NCBI RefSeq assembly: GCF_030380735.1
Contig: NZ_JAUDRZ010000008.1
Location: forward strand, 62,001 to 126,000
Length of the DNA stretch: 64,000 nt
Reading direction: 5' to 3'
From: Rhizobium sp. S152
Lineage (GTDB): Bacteria; Pseudomonadota; Alphaproteobacteria; Rhizobiales; Rhizobiaceae
Shown: piece by piece, positions 18,576 through 26,493 of the stretch
How positions within the stretch are numbered: the stretch's first letter is position 1
Layout: each line of letters starts with the position of its first letter
Notes under the pieces: model-generated
Told to the model about the DNA's origin: nothing
The model's input: the letters and a program-made list of their open reading frames with translations, nothing else
The model's database searches: none
Position numbers and translations under genes: made by a program

Positions 18576-18947
18576 ATGAAGATGTCTCGTATTGCGTTCC
18601 CTGCAGCCTCGCTTGGTGCCTTTCTGGCGATCGCGACCTGCGGACCTGTCATGGCGCAACAGATGCCCGTGCCGTCGGCCACTGCCGCCGTCGGCACCAT
18701 GGAAATGGCCCAGAATACTCAGCAGCCGGGTTACTGGCACGGCTATCGCGGCTCGCGCACCGAGCGCGCCGGCACGCGCCTTCACGATGGTTACTGGTAC
18801 CCGCTGGCAGCCTTCGGCGTCGAGCCGAGCACGACGGGCTCCATCGCCAGCCCGATGGCAAGGCCTATGGAGCGCCAGACCTATTGCCAGAACACTTTCG
18901 GCGGCACCAATGGCGACGGCAGCATGCCGTGCGACAACGGCTTCTGA
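18576..18947 (+). CDS. Exported hypothetical protein
   Basis: The 123-aa protein has a signal peptide (MKMSRIAFPAASLGAFLAIA, cleavage likely after VMA near residue 27). The mature part contains QQPGYWHGYRGSRTERAGTR and LHDGYWYPLAAFG, rich in Gly/Tyr/Trp, and ends with a Cys pair (YCQNTFGGTNGDGSMPCDNG). AAAGGAGGG gives a near-perfect ribosome site before ATG 18576. No known domain was recognised. A terminator follows directly. Confidence 0.78.
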   Translation: MKMSRIAFPAASLGAFLAIATCGPVMAQQMPVPSATAAVGTMEMAQNTQQPGYWHGYRGSRTERAGTRLHDGYWYPLAAFGVEPSTTGSIASPMARPMERQTYCQNTFGGTNGDGSMPCDNGF

Positions 18948-18963
18948 TTGATGTGATGAATGA

Positions 18964-18994
18964 GACCGAGCCGGATTCGCGGCTCGGTCTTTTT
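18964..18994 (+). terminator. Terminator after the exported protein gene
   Basis: GACCGAGCCG-gattcg-CGGCTCGGTC followed by five T residues. The next 225 nt up to the sRNA hold no gene that I can support. Confidence 0.9.
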
Positions 18995-19225
18995 GATGTC
19001 GACGATCCTGGTGCGCCTCTCGGACATTTGGGGAGAGGCCGCAAATGCAGGGGCGCCGTTGCCTTCGAAAGTTTTGTTTTGCTCAATAAACCGACCGGAT
19101 GATCGAAAATGCTGCAAAAATAGGCTCCCAAAGCAAATCTCATTTGCCAGCATTGCGTCTGATGCATTGCTGCGTTGCGGGAATTCTTCTGTTCCTGAGT
19201 AAAAGGATGGGCTACTTATCTTCTC

Positions 19226-19341
19226 GAAGGCAGCGCACTCCTCCTCCCAGCGCTCCTTCATCGGACTGACAACACTCCTCCTCCCAGTTGTCAGTCAGGA
19301 TCAAGAGCCCGGTGCACCTCCTCCCGCGCCGGGCTCTTTTC
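19226..19341 (+). ncRNA. Triple-hairpin sRNA with anti-Shine-Dalgarno loops (alpha-r14/NfeR-like)
   Basis: Three consecutive hairpins span about 116 nt. Hairpin 1 (19226-19259) has stem GAAGGcAGCGC/GCGCTCCTTC and loop ACTCCTCCTCCCA. Hairpin 2 (19266-19294) has stem CTGACAAC/GTTGTCAG and exactly the same 13-nt loop. Hairpin 3 (19304-19337) has stem AGAGCCCGG/CCGGGCTCT, loop containing ACCTCCTCCC, and a TTTT tail, so it is also the terminator. Repeated CUCCUCCC loops can pair with Shine-Dalgarno sequences of many mRNAs; this architecture is known from the rhizobial alpha-r14 (Smr14C/NfeR1) sRNAs and resembles other C/U-rich-loop alphaproteobacterial RNAs. The 5' end is uncertain (about 19220-19226). 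Family assignment is from memory. Confidence 0.8.
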
Positions 19342-19500
19342 TATTCGGCCCTTCGTTTTGAAACCTGTTGCCGATTCTCCCCATGCTTCCGCCCATTGCC
19401 TTGCACCGGCGCCACCGTTCCCGGCCTTGGTTTGACTTGCTCCGTTCACGCGGCCTATCTGAGGGCGGCCGAACGGGTACCGGAATTTGTTGGAGTGGGC

Positions 19501-20787
19501 ATGATTGAGAAAACTCGTTCCGCGCGACGCGCATTGGCTGGCGCCGTGCTTGCCGCTGTTGTTCTCACCGGGTGCGGTGGCCGCCTGATCGGCGTCATGC
19601 AGCCAGCCGGCGTCTCGGCGTCGGCCAACTCCGCCGGTACCTCGAAGGTCGATCTCCTCGTCGCGACCACGCGCGCGCCGGACAAGGACCCCGCCGTCCT
19701 CTTCTCGGGCGAACGCGGCACCGGGCTTGCGGTAAACGCCGTCGAGGTCTCCATTCCGCCGGACGCCAATCGCAAGGTCGGTCAGGTGCAGTGGCCTAGC
19801 AAGCTGCCGGCCGATCCGCAAAAGGATTTCGTCACGGTCGCCGTCGATCCGCTGGAGGGCGAGCATGCCGGCGAGAAGTGGCTGAAGACGCATATGCCGA
19901 AAAGCCGTCGCGTGCTGATCTTCGTGCATGGCTTCAACAATCTCTACGAGGACGCCGTCTATCGCTTCGCGCAGATCGTTCACGATTCGCACGCGGACGT
20001 GGCGCCCGCCGTCTTCACCTGGCCGTCGCGCGGCAGCATCTTCGACTACAACTACGACAAGGAAAGCACCAACTACTCCCGCGATGCGCTGGAGGAGCTG
20101 CTGCGCCGCACCGCCGACAATCCCGCCGTCGACGACATCACCATCATGGCGCACTCCATGGGCACCTGGCTCACGGTCGAGGCGCTCAGGCAGATGGCAA
20201 TCCGCGATGGCCGCGTGGCGCCGAAGATCAATAACGTCATCCTTGCCTCGCCCGATCTGGATGTCGATGTCTTCGGTCACCAGTTCGCGAGCCTCGGCAA
20301 GGACAAGCCGCATTTCACGATCTTCGTCTCGCGCGATGACCGCGCTCTGGCGCTCTCGCGCCGCATCTCCGGCAATGTCGATCGCCTCGGCCAGATCGAT
20401 CCGTCGGTGGAGCCGTATCGCAGCAAGCTGGAAGCGGCCGGTATCACCGTTCTCGATCTCACCAAGCTCAAGGGCGGCGATCGCCTGAACCACGGCAAGT
20501 TCGCCGAGAGCCCGGAAGTGGTGAAGCTGATCGGCGACCGGCTGATCGCCGGGCAGGCGATCACCGATTCGCAGGTCGGCCTCGGCGAGGCTGTCGGCGC
20601 CGTGGCGATCGGCGCCGCGCAGACGGTCGGAAGTGCGGCAAGCGTCGCCGTCAGCACCCCGATCGCGATCTTCGACCCGCGCACGCGGCGCAACTACGAT
20701 GCGCAGCTTAAGCGCCTCGGCCAGTCGGTGGAGAACACCGCGGGCTCGGTGGGCGATAGTGTTGGCGCGGGCATTCCGAACCAGTAA
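19501..20787 (+). CDS. Lipoprotein alpha/beta hydrolase (DUF900 family)
   Basis: The 428-aa protein has a lipoprotein signal ending AAVVLTGC near residue 25. The DUF900-type alpha/beta hydrolase has VLIFVHGFNNLYEDAVYRFA near 138 (oxyanion strand), nucleophile elbow IMAHSMGTWL near 220 and LASPDLDVDVF near 247. The last 80 residues are Ala/Val/Gly-rich and may be an amphipathic tail. It is probably an envelope-anchored esterase or lipase-like enzyme; substrate unknown. GGAGTGGGC precedes ATG 19501. The frame extends upstream across the sRNA but is not coding there. Confidence 0.85.
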   Translation: MIEKTRSARRALAGAVLAAVVLTGCGGRLIGVMQPAGVSASANSAGTSKVDLLVATTRAPDKDPAVLFSGERGTGLAVNAVEVSIPPDANRKVGQVQWPSKLPADPQKDFVTVAVDPLEGEHAGEKWLKTHMPKSRRVLIFVHGFNNLYEDAVYRFAQIVHDSHADVAPAVFTWPSRGSIFDYNYDKESTNYSRDALEELLRRTADNPAVDDITIMAHSMGTWLTVEALRQMAIRDGRVAPKINNVILASPDLDVDVFGHQFASLGKDKPHFTIFVSRDDRALALSRRISGNVDRLGQIDPSVEPYRSKLEAAGITVLDLTKLKGGDRLNHGKFAESPEVVKLIGDRLIAGQAITDSQVGLGEAVGAVAIGAAQTVGSAASVAVSTPIAIFDPRTRRNYDAQLKRLGQSVENTAGSVGDSVGAGIPNQ

Positions 20788-20874
20788 AATTTTCGTAGGA
20801 AAATGCCGCGGTTCTGATATATCACATGTGGAGGCGGTTGCCGTTCTGGCCACCGTGCGATGGGCGATGGCATC

Positions 20875-22122
20875 ATGGAAGATACGAAGAAGACGGTTGC
20901 GGTTGTCGGTGCAGGTGTCATCGGCGCGGCGATTGCGTTTGAGTTGCAGCGTCGCGGCCTGCAGGTCACCCTGATCGACAAGGGCGAGCCGGGCAGGGGA
21001 ACCTCCTACGGCAACATGGCGAGCGTGGCGCTGGATTTCGCCGCCGGTTCAGGCCCGTCCACATGGCGCAAGATCCCCGGCTGGTTGCTCGATCCCGAGG
21101 GGCCGGTATGGCTTCGACCCTCTTATGCGTTGAAAATGCTGCCTTGGTTCCTGCGTTTCATCTTGGCTGGCCGGCCGTCGCGGCTGCGGGAGATCGAGGA
21201 TGCGGGCATGAGCCTGTCGGCGCATGCGCTGGCCGATTTCCGCGCCATGCTGTCGGCGATCGACGCACCCGGCCTGATGACGGACGAGGGCTGCCTTGCG
21301 ATCTACGAAACCGAGGCGGAATTCGCCGGCGATCGCGGCCATGTCGAGATGATGCGCCGCTACGGCTTCCAGTTCGATGTGCTCGACGGCGGCGCCATTC
21401 GCGAGCTTGAGCCAACGCTGTCGCCCGCCATTCCCAAGGCCGTGCTGCTGCCCGACAACAAGTCGATCCGCAATCCCTATGAACTGGTGGTGAAGCTCGC
21501 CGCTTCCGCCCGCGCGCTGGGCGCGAGCTTCGTTTCCGGCGTGGTGCGCAACATCCAGAAGAGCGGCGATGGCACCGCTGTCGTCCTTCTGGAGGACGGA
21601 CAGAGGATCACGAGCGACTTCGTCGTACTCGCCGCCGGCGTCCACACCCGCACCCTGGCCGAAAAGCTCGGCGAGCCGATCCCGCTCGAGACCGAGCGCG
21701 GCTATCATACCCAGATCATGAAGCCCGGTATCGACATGCGCTATTCCGTGATCTGGCCGCACCGCGCCTTCATGATCACGCCGACGGCGGGCGGCATCCG
21801 CGTCGGCGGCAATGTCGAACTCGCCGGCCTCGATGCCGCCCCCGATTTCCGCCGTCCGCGTGTGCTGGTTCGCCACGCGCAGCGCGCGGTGCCCGGCCTC
21901 AAGGTTGAGGACACCACGGAATGGATGGGCCATCGGCCATCGCTGCCGGATACGATCCCGATCATCTCGTCGTCGTCGAAGATGCCTGGCGTCTGGTACG
22001 CGACCGGCCACGGCCATCTCGGCCTCACCTATTCGGCAACGACAGCACGGCTGATCGCCGATATGGTGACAGGCGCCAAGCTCGCGGTCGACGTCACGCC
22101 GTTCCGTATCAACCGGTTCTAG
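20875..22122 (+). CDS. DadA-type FAD-dependent amino-acid oxidase/dehydrogenase
   Basis: The 415-aa protein opens with a dinucleotide-binding motif VAVVGAGVIGAAIAFELQRR and has the DAO/DadA fold, including VLAAGVHTRTLAEKLGEPIP near residue 250 and a closing GVWYATGHGHLGLTYSATTA. It should oxidise an imino or amino acid (a D-amino acid or hydroxyproline) with FAD. ATG 20875 gives MEDTKKTVAVVGAG; an in-frame ATG five codons earlier (20860) is possible. The proline-racemase-family gene 55 nt downstream suggests a joint epimerase-oxidase route. Confidence 0.88.
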   Translation: MEDTKKTVAVVGAGVIGAAIAFELQRRGLQVTLIDKGEPGRGTSYGNMASVALDFAAGSGPSTWRKIPGWLLDPEGPVWLRPSYALKMLPWFLRFILAGRPSRLREIEDAGMSLSAHALADFRAMLSAIDAPGLMTDEGCLAIYETEAEFAGDRGHVEMMRRYGFQFDVLDGGAIRELEPTLSPAIPKAVLLPDNKSIRNPYELVVKLAASARALGASFVSGVVRNIQKSGDGTAVVLLEDGQRITSDFVVLAAGVHTRTLAEKLGEPIPLETERGYHTQIMKPGIDMRYSVIWPHRAFMITPTAGGIRVGGNVELAGLDAAPDFRRPRVLVRHAQRAVPGLKVEDTTEWMGHRPSLPDTIPIISSSSKMPGVWYATGHGHLGLTYSATTARLIADMVTGAKLAVDVTPFRINRF

Positions 22123-22177
22123 AGAATATACGCTTCGATGGCGGCCTGGTCTGCCACGCTTGATTGGGAGTTGATTG

Positions 22178-23215
22178 ATGAGATGGAAGCGCACGATCCA
22201 GCTGCTGGACGTTCACGCGGAAGGTGAGATCGGCAAGGTCGCGATTGGCGGCGTGCCGAAGATCCCGGGCGAAACGGTCGCGGCACAGCTGCATTGGCTG
22301 AACACGGATCCGAAGGGCCAGGAGCTGCGCCGCTTTCTTTGCCTAGAGCCGCGTGGAGCCCCTATCGGCTCCGTCAATCTGCTGCTGCCGGCCAAGCACC
22401 CCGATGCCGACGCCGCCTTCATCATCCTGCAGCCCGACCAGGCGCATGCAAGCTCGGGGTCGAACTCGATCTGCGTGACGACCGCACTGCTCGAATCCGG
22501 CATCGTCGAAATGCAGGAGCCGGAAACGGTGGTGACGCTGGAAACGGCGGCCGGCCTCGTCAAGGCCACCGCCACCTGCCGCGACGGGCGGTGCGAGAAG
22601 GTCAAGCTCACCATGGTGCCGTCCTTCGTGCACGAACTCGATGTCGAGCTGGACACGCCGCAATGGGGCAAGATCAAGCTCGATCTCTGCTATGGCGGCA
22701 TCTTCTACGCGCTTGTTGACGTGGATCAGATCGGCTCGAAGATCGAGAAGGCGAATGCCGCGACGCTGGTGCAGGCCGGTATGGTCATCAAGGACCTGAT
22801 CAACCGCAGCATTCCTGTCGTCCATCCCGAGATCCCGGCGATCTCGGGCGTCGCCTATGTGATGTTTCGCGATCTCGAAGCTGATGGCACCGTGCGAACC
22901 TGCACGACCATGTGGCCGGGTCGGGCCGACCGTTCGCCCTGCGGCACGGGCAATTCCGCCAACCTCGCGACGATGCATGCGCGCGGCAAGGCGAAGGTGG
23001 GCGACAGCTTCAAGTCGCGCTCGATCATCGATTCCGAATTCGAGGTCGGTCTTATCGCCGAAACCGAGGTTGCCGGTCGCCCGGCGATCATCCCGACCAT
23101 CACCGGCCGCGGCTTTACCTTCGGCCTTTCGCAGGTGGCGCTCGATCCCTTCGATCCGCATCCACTTGGTTTCGCGCTTACGGATGTCTGGGGTCCGCAG
23201 GCCGGCGATATCTGA
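22178..23215 (+). CDS. Proline racemase/hydroxyproline epimerase family protein
   Basis: The 345-aa proline-racemase-superfamily member resembles 4-hydroxyproline 2-epimerases and trans-3-hydroxyproline dehydratases. The second catalytic Cys is present in DRSPCGTGNSANLATMHARG near residue 250. The first catalytic position, normally Cys in an MCGHG-like motif, reads ASSGSNSICV near residue 92, with Ser instead of Cys. Ser-Cys members exist in the superfamily, so it may still be active with altered chemistry. GGGAG precedes ATG 22178. It follows the DadA-like oxidase on the same strand, which supports hydroxyproline-like substrates. Confidence 0.85.
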   Translation: MRWKRTIQLLDVHAEGEIGKVAIGGVPKIPGETVAAQLHWLNTDPKGQELRRFLCLEPRGAPIGSVNLLLPAKHPDADAAFIILQPDQAHASSGSNSICVTTALLESGIVEMQEPETVVTLETAAGLVKATATCRDGRCEKVKLTMVPSFVHELDVELDTPQWGKIKLDLCYGGIFYALVDVDQIGSKIEKANAATLVQAGMVIKDLINRSIPVVHPEIPAISGVAYVMFRDLEADGTVRTCTTMWPGRADRSPCGTGNSANLATMHARGKAKVGDSFKSRSIIDSEFEVGLIAETEVAGRPAIIPTITGRGFTFGLSQVALDPFDPHPLGFALTDVWGPQAGDI

Positions 23216-23218
23216 CGT

Positions 23219-23701
23219 TCAGTAGTCGAACGGGTCGGCTTCGCCTTTCGGGGAGGCGTGGTCGCCCGTCTTCTTCGGGTAGATCACGCCCTTGCGCAGG
23301 ATGATATTGCCGTAGAGCCTCGGCTCGCTGGTCTGGATGATGGCGTGGGCTGCGCGCACGCGGCCGTAGAAATCAGGGCCGATCAACGGAACGACGTCCC
23401 GGTTCGGCTCGTGCCTCGCGCAGCAGTCGATCATCTCCTCATGCACCGGATCGAGCTTGTCGCGGTCGGCCTTCACCGTTGCGCGGAAGATCGCCTGCTC
23501 CACGAAATCGTCGATCGGCAGCACGCTCAAGACCGCATCCAGAACGCGGATCACACCATGCCCGTCGAGGCGGATCAGCCGTCGCGCATGTTCCAGGCCC
23601 GGATAGTTGCCATCGACGATGGCGATCTCGTCGCCGTGACCCATCGCCCGAAGCGTCGAAAGCAGCTCCGGGCTCAGCAGCGGATCAAGTCCCTTCAGCA
23701 T
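23219..23701 (-). CDS. RbsD/FucU-family sugar mutarotase
   Basis: The 160-aa protein begins MLKGLDPLLSPELLSTLRAM and contains GHGDEIAIVDGNYPG, the FucU/RbsD signature with the catalytic His, and near its end RLYGNIILRKGVIYP. The family interconverts sugar anomers. It overlaps the end of frcR by 17 nt with a clear AAGGAGG site inside frcR, so the two are co-transcribed. Its place beside the fructose locus suggests it handles the fructose or a related ketose/deoxy-sugar pool; this is inference. It ends 3 nt from the convergent proline-racemase-like gene. Confidence 0.85.
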   Translation of the reverse strand: MLKGLDPLLSPELLSTLRAMGHGDEIAIVDGNYPGLEHARRLIRLDGHGVIRVLDAVLSVLPIDDFVEQAIFRATVKADRDKLDPVHEEMIDCCARHEPNRDVVPLIGPDFYGRVRAAHAIIQTSEPRLYGNIILRKGVIYPKKTGDHASPKGEADPFDY

Positions 23702-24932
23702 GTTCGACCTCCTTGAAAAGCACGTTCTGGTCCGTGAGATAGCGGGCGAAGATCGGCAGGCTGGCGCCGCCGATGGCGCGCGCATGAGCGCCGACCATCC
23801 CCTCGATGATATCGGGCATGACGACGCCCTGCAGGTCGAGCTTGTCGGCTTCGTGGATCGTTGCCTGCACCAGGCGCTCGCGCACCCAGTCGGGAAAGCC
23901 GCCGTCGATCACGGCGGCGCTGAAGTCGATGATCGACGCCGCCGCGACGATGCCCTGCGCCAACGCCTTGGCGGCATCCTGGATCCACAGTTCCAGCGGC
24001 TCTCCAAAGTCGATCCAGTCGTCGGCGGAGTACCATAAAGGCTGCGGATCGATGCCGCGCTCGCGCAGCATGTTTTCGAGCACGAAGATCGAGGCGACCT
24101 CGAGCAGCTGCAGCGTTTCGCCGTTCTTGCCGCGCACCGGCAGCGGCCCGATCGCTCCGGCCGTGCCCGTGCGACCGGAAAAGATCGCCGAGTTCAAGAC
24201 GATGCCGCCGCCGATGAACGAACCGATGAAGAAATACACGAAATCCGGATGCTGCGGACCGATGCCGAACACCAGTTCCGCCCCACAGGCGCTGGTGGCG
24301 TCGTTCTGCAGATAGACCGGGTAGGGCACGCGGGCGGCGATCTCTCCATGCAGGTCGAAATCACGCCAGACATCCATCGCGCCCTTGGGCGAGCCCACTT
24401 CCTCTTCCCAGTTCCAGAGCTCGAAGGGGGCGGCGATCCCGACGCCGGCGATCCGCTGCCGCTGGCTCGCGTCGAGCCTGCTTTCCAGTTCGCTGATCCC
24501 TGAAGTGATGAAGTCGAGAAAGACCTCGGGCAGGGGATAGGCGTAGGTGACGTGCAGCTGCATCCGGATCTTGCCGACGAAATCCATCAGCACCAGATCG
24601 GCGCTGCGCCGGCCCATCTTTACGCCGAAGGAATAGACCGCGTCGGGATTGAGCCGCATCGGGATCGATGGCTGTCCCACCCGGCCGCGGATCGGTTCGC
24701 CGCGCGACAGCAGCCCTTCCTTCTCCAGCGCACGCATGATCACCGAAACCGTCTGCGCCGAAAGCCCGGTGCGCCGCGCCACATCCGCCTTCGATTGCGA
24801 GCCGTGGAGACGCACCAACGAGAGCACGAGCCGTTCGTTATAGGCACGCACCCGGACCTGGTTCGCACCGCCCGCTGGACTGAGGTTAGGCTGTTGGGCC
24901 GGCATGTAAACCGGACCTCCCATGGACGACAT
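23685..24932 (-). CDS. frcR: ROK-family transcriptional regulator, FrcR-type
   Basis: The 415-aa repressor has an N-terminal winged-helix (QSKADVARRTGLSAQTVSVI at about residues 45-64) and a ROK sugar-binding domain with GVGIAAPFELWNWEEE, IGSFIGGGIVLN and the closing region. It is transcribed divergently from frcB across a 235-bp region holding a 9-bp-arm dyad. In Sinorhizobium a ROK regulator occupies this position next to frcBCAK, hence the symbol. It probably represses frcB and itself and responds to fructose or a derivative. Confidence 0.88.
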   Translation of the reverse strand: MSSMGGPVYMPAQQPNLSPAGGANQVRVRAYNERLVLSLVRLHGSQSKADVARRTGLSAQTVSVIMRALEKEGLLSRGEPIRGRVGQPSIPMRLNPDAVYSFGVKMGRRSADLVLMDFVGKIRMQLHVTYAYPLPEVFLDFITSGISELESRLDASQRQRIAGVGIAAPFELWNWEEEVGSPKGAMDVWRDFDLHGEIAARVPYPVYLQNDATSACGAELVFGIGPQHPDFVYFFIGSFIGGGIVLNSAIFSGRTGTAGAIGPLPVRGKNGETLQLLEVASIFVLENMLRERGIDPQPLWYSADDWIDFGEPLELWIQDAAKALAQGIVAAASIIDFSAAVIDGGFPDWVRERLVQATIHEADKLDLQGVVMPDIIEGMVGAHARAIGGASLPIFARYLTDQNVLFKEVEHAEGT

Positions 24933-24988
24933 CGGTGCTCCTCCCGTTTATCGACCTATGCGTTATTTCGCGTGAGCATGCCATAGCG

Positions 24989-25017
24989 AATAAATAATTC
25001 AATTGGATTTATTTATT
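24989..25017. promoter_or_regulatory. Candidate FrcR operator
   Basis: Perfect 9-bp arms AATAAATAA (24989-24997) and TTATTTATT (25009-25017), with CAATTG at the centre. The AT-rich dyad resembles ROK (NagC/Mlc-like) sites and touches the -35 of the frcB promoter. Confidence 0.6.
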
Positions 25018-25045
25018 GACAAGCCGAATGTTCTTGCCCTTAATT
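25016..25045 (+). promoter_or_regulatory. frcB promoter
   Basis: TTGACA (25016-25021), 18-nt spacer, TTAATT (25040-25045). The -35 overlaps the right arm of the dyad, so a bound repressor would block polymerase. The leader to frcB is about 115 nt. Confidence 0.6.
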
Positions 25046-25167
25046 AGCATCGTAAACAGCACGGATCGGCTCGGAGGAGGCCATCGGCGCTATTCGCAGA
25101 CGATGTTCGTGCTCGTCAATTCCGGTCAAGCCAAGGGGCGCGCCGGTGAAAACTCTGGGAGGAGTAA

Positions 25168-26193
25168 ATGAAGAAATCAGTTCTGTCTGCCGCGCTCGCC
25201 ACGCTTGCGATCGGTGTCGCCTTCTCGGCGCCTGCAAAGGCCGCGGACGTATCCGCCTGCCTTATCACCAAGACCGATACCAACCCCTTCTTCGTCAAGA
25301 TGAAGGAAGGCGCGACCGCCAAGGCCAAGGAACTCGGCGTCACGCTGAAATCCTACGCCGGCAAGATCGACGGCGACTCGGAAAGCCAGGTCGCCGCGAT
25401 CGAGACCTGCATCGCCGATGGCGCCAAGGGTATCCTGATTGCCGCCTCCGACACCAAGGGCATCGTGCCGAACATCAAGAAGGCCCGCGACGCCGGCCTG
25501 CTCGTCATCGCGCTCGACACCCCGCTTGAGCCGATCGACGCCGCCGACATGACCTTTGCCACCGACAACTTGCTCGCCGGCAAGCTGATCGGGCAGTGGG
25601 CCAAGGAAACGCTGGGCGACAAGACAGCCGACGCCAAGGTCGCGTTCCTCGACCTGACGCCGTCGCAGCCTTCCGTCGACGTGCTCCGCGACCAGGGCTT
25701 CATGATGGGCTTCGGCATCGATCCGAAGGATCCGAACAAGATCGGTGACGAGGACGACAAGCGCGTCGTCGGCCACGACATCACCAACGGCAACGAAGAG
25801 GGCGGCCGCACCGCGATGGAAAACCTTCTGCAGAAGGATCCGACCATCAACGTCGTCCACACCATCAACGAACCGGCAGCCGCCGGCGCCTATGAAGCGC
25901 TGAAGGCCGTCGGCCGCGAGAAGGACGTGCTGATCGTCTCCGTCGACGGCGGTTGCCCTGGAGTCAAGAATGTCGCCGACGGCGTCATTGGCGCCACCTC
26001 TCAGCAGTACCCGCTGCAAATGGCAGCTCTCGGTATCGAGGCGATCAAGAAGTTCGCCGACAGCGGCGAGAAGCCGAAGCCGACCGAAGGCAAGAACTTC
26101 TTCGACACCGGCGTGACGCTCGTCACGGACAAGCCGGTCTCCGGCGTCAAGTCGATCGACACCAAGGAAGGCCTGGGCAAGTGCTGGGGCTAA
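25168..26193 (+). CDS. frcB: Fructose ABC transporter, periplasmic binding protein
   Basis: The 341-aa periplasmic sugar-binding protein has a signal peptide ([20 protein letters not shown], cleavage after AKA). The type-I sugar-binding fold begins [20 protein letters not shown] and has [20 protein letters not shown] and [20 protein letters not shown]. It delivers fructose (and in related systems ribose or mannose) to FrcC/FrcA. GGGAGGAGTAA precedes the ATG. The 300-bp gap to frcC carries several stable hairpins that may protect the frcB message. Confidence 0.93.
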   Translation: MKKSVLSAALATLAIGVAFSAPAKAADVSACLITKTDTNPFFVKMKEGATAKAKELGVTLKSYAGKIDGDSESQVAAIETCIADGAKGILIAASDTKGIVPNIKKARDAGLLVIALDTPLEPIDAADMTFATDNLLAGKLIGQWAKETLGDKTADAKVAFLDLTPSQPSVDVLRDQGFMMGFGIDPKDPNKIGDEDDKRVVGHDITNGNEEGGRTAMENLLQKDPTINVVHTINEPAAAGAYEALKAVGREKDVLIVSVDGGCPGVKNVADGVIGATSQQYPLQMAALGIEAIKKFADSGEKPKPTEGKNFFDTGVTLVTDKPVSGVKSIDTKEGLGKCWG

Positions 26194-26219
26194 GCGATCG
26201 GGCCTAAGACCCCTCCCAA

Positions 26220-26426
26220 CCCTCCCCACAAGGGGGAGGGCTAACCCGGCCGGTTCCGCTGAGCCTTGATTGGGGCAAGTGGGTGCAGCCAGTCTTCTCC
26301 CCCCTTGTGGGGGGCTCGAAGAGCGGGTCGAGACAAGTGGCTCGACCCCGGCAAGCCGGCAGGCCAGAGGGGGACTTTCCCGGTGCAACGACTGTCACCC
26401 CAGGCGGCCGGAAGGCAGGCCTGGGG
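26220..26426. repeat. Mosaic of palindromes between frcB and frcC
   Basis: The frcB-frcC gap contains at least four inverted repeats: CCCTCCCC-ACAA-GGGGGAGGG (26220-26240), CCCCCC-TTGT-GGGGGG (about 26299-26314), GGGTCGAG/CTCGACCC (26325-26348) and CCCCAGGC/GCCTGGGG (26398-26426). The first two are related to the arms of the 6465-6598 element. No open frame in this gap is convincing. The hairpins may act as mRNA processing or stabilising signals. Confidence 0.7.
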
Positions 26427-26493
26427 AAAGACCACCACTCACATGCAATCGTCCCGCGCACGCACAGCGGACGGGATTCCGGGAGGAACATCC

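Noticed and set aside
19291-20853. Minus-strand open frame of 520 codons opposite the DUF900 hydrolase
   Set aside because: It would also run through the sRNA and has no recognisable domain; shadow of the hydrolase gene.
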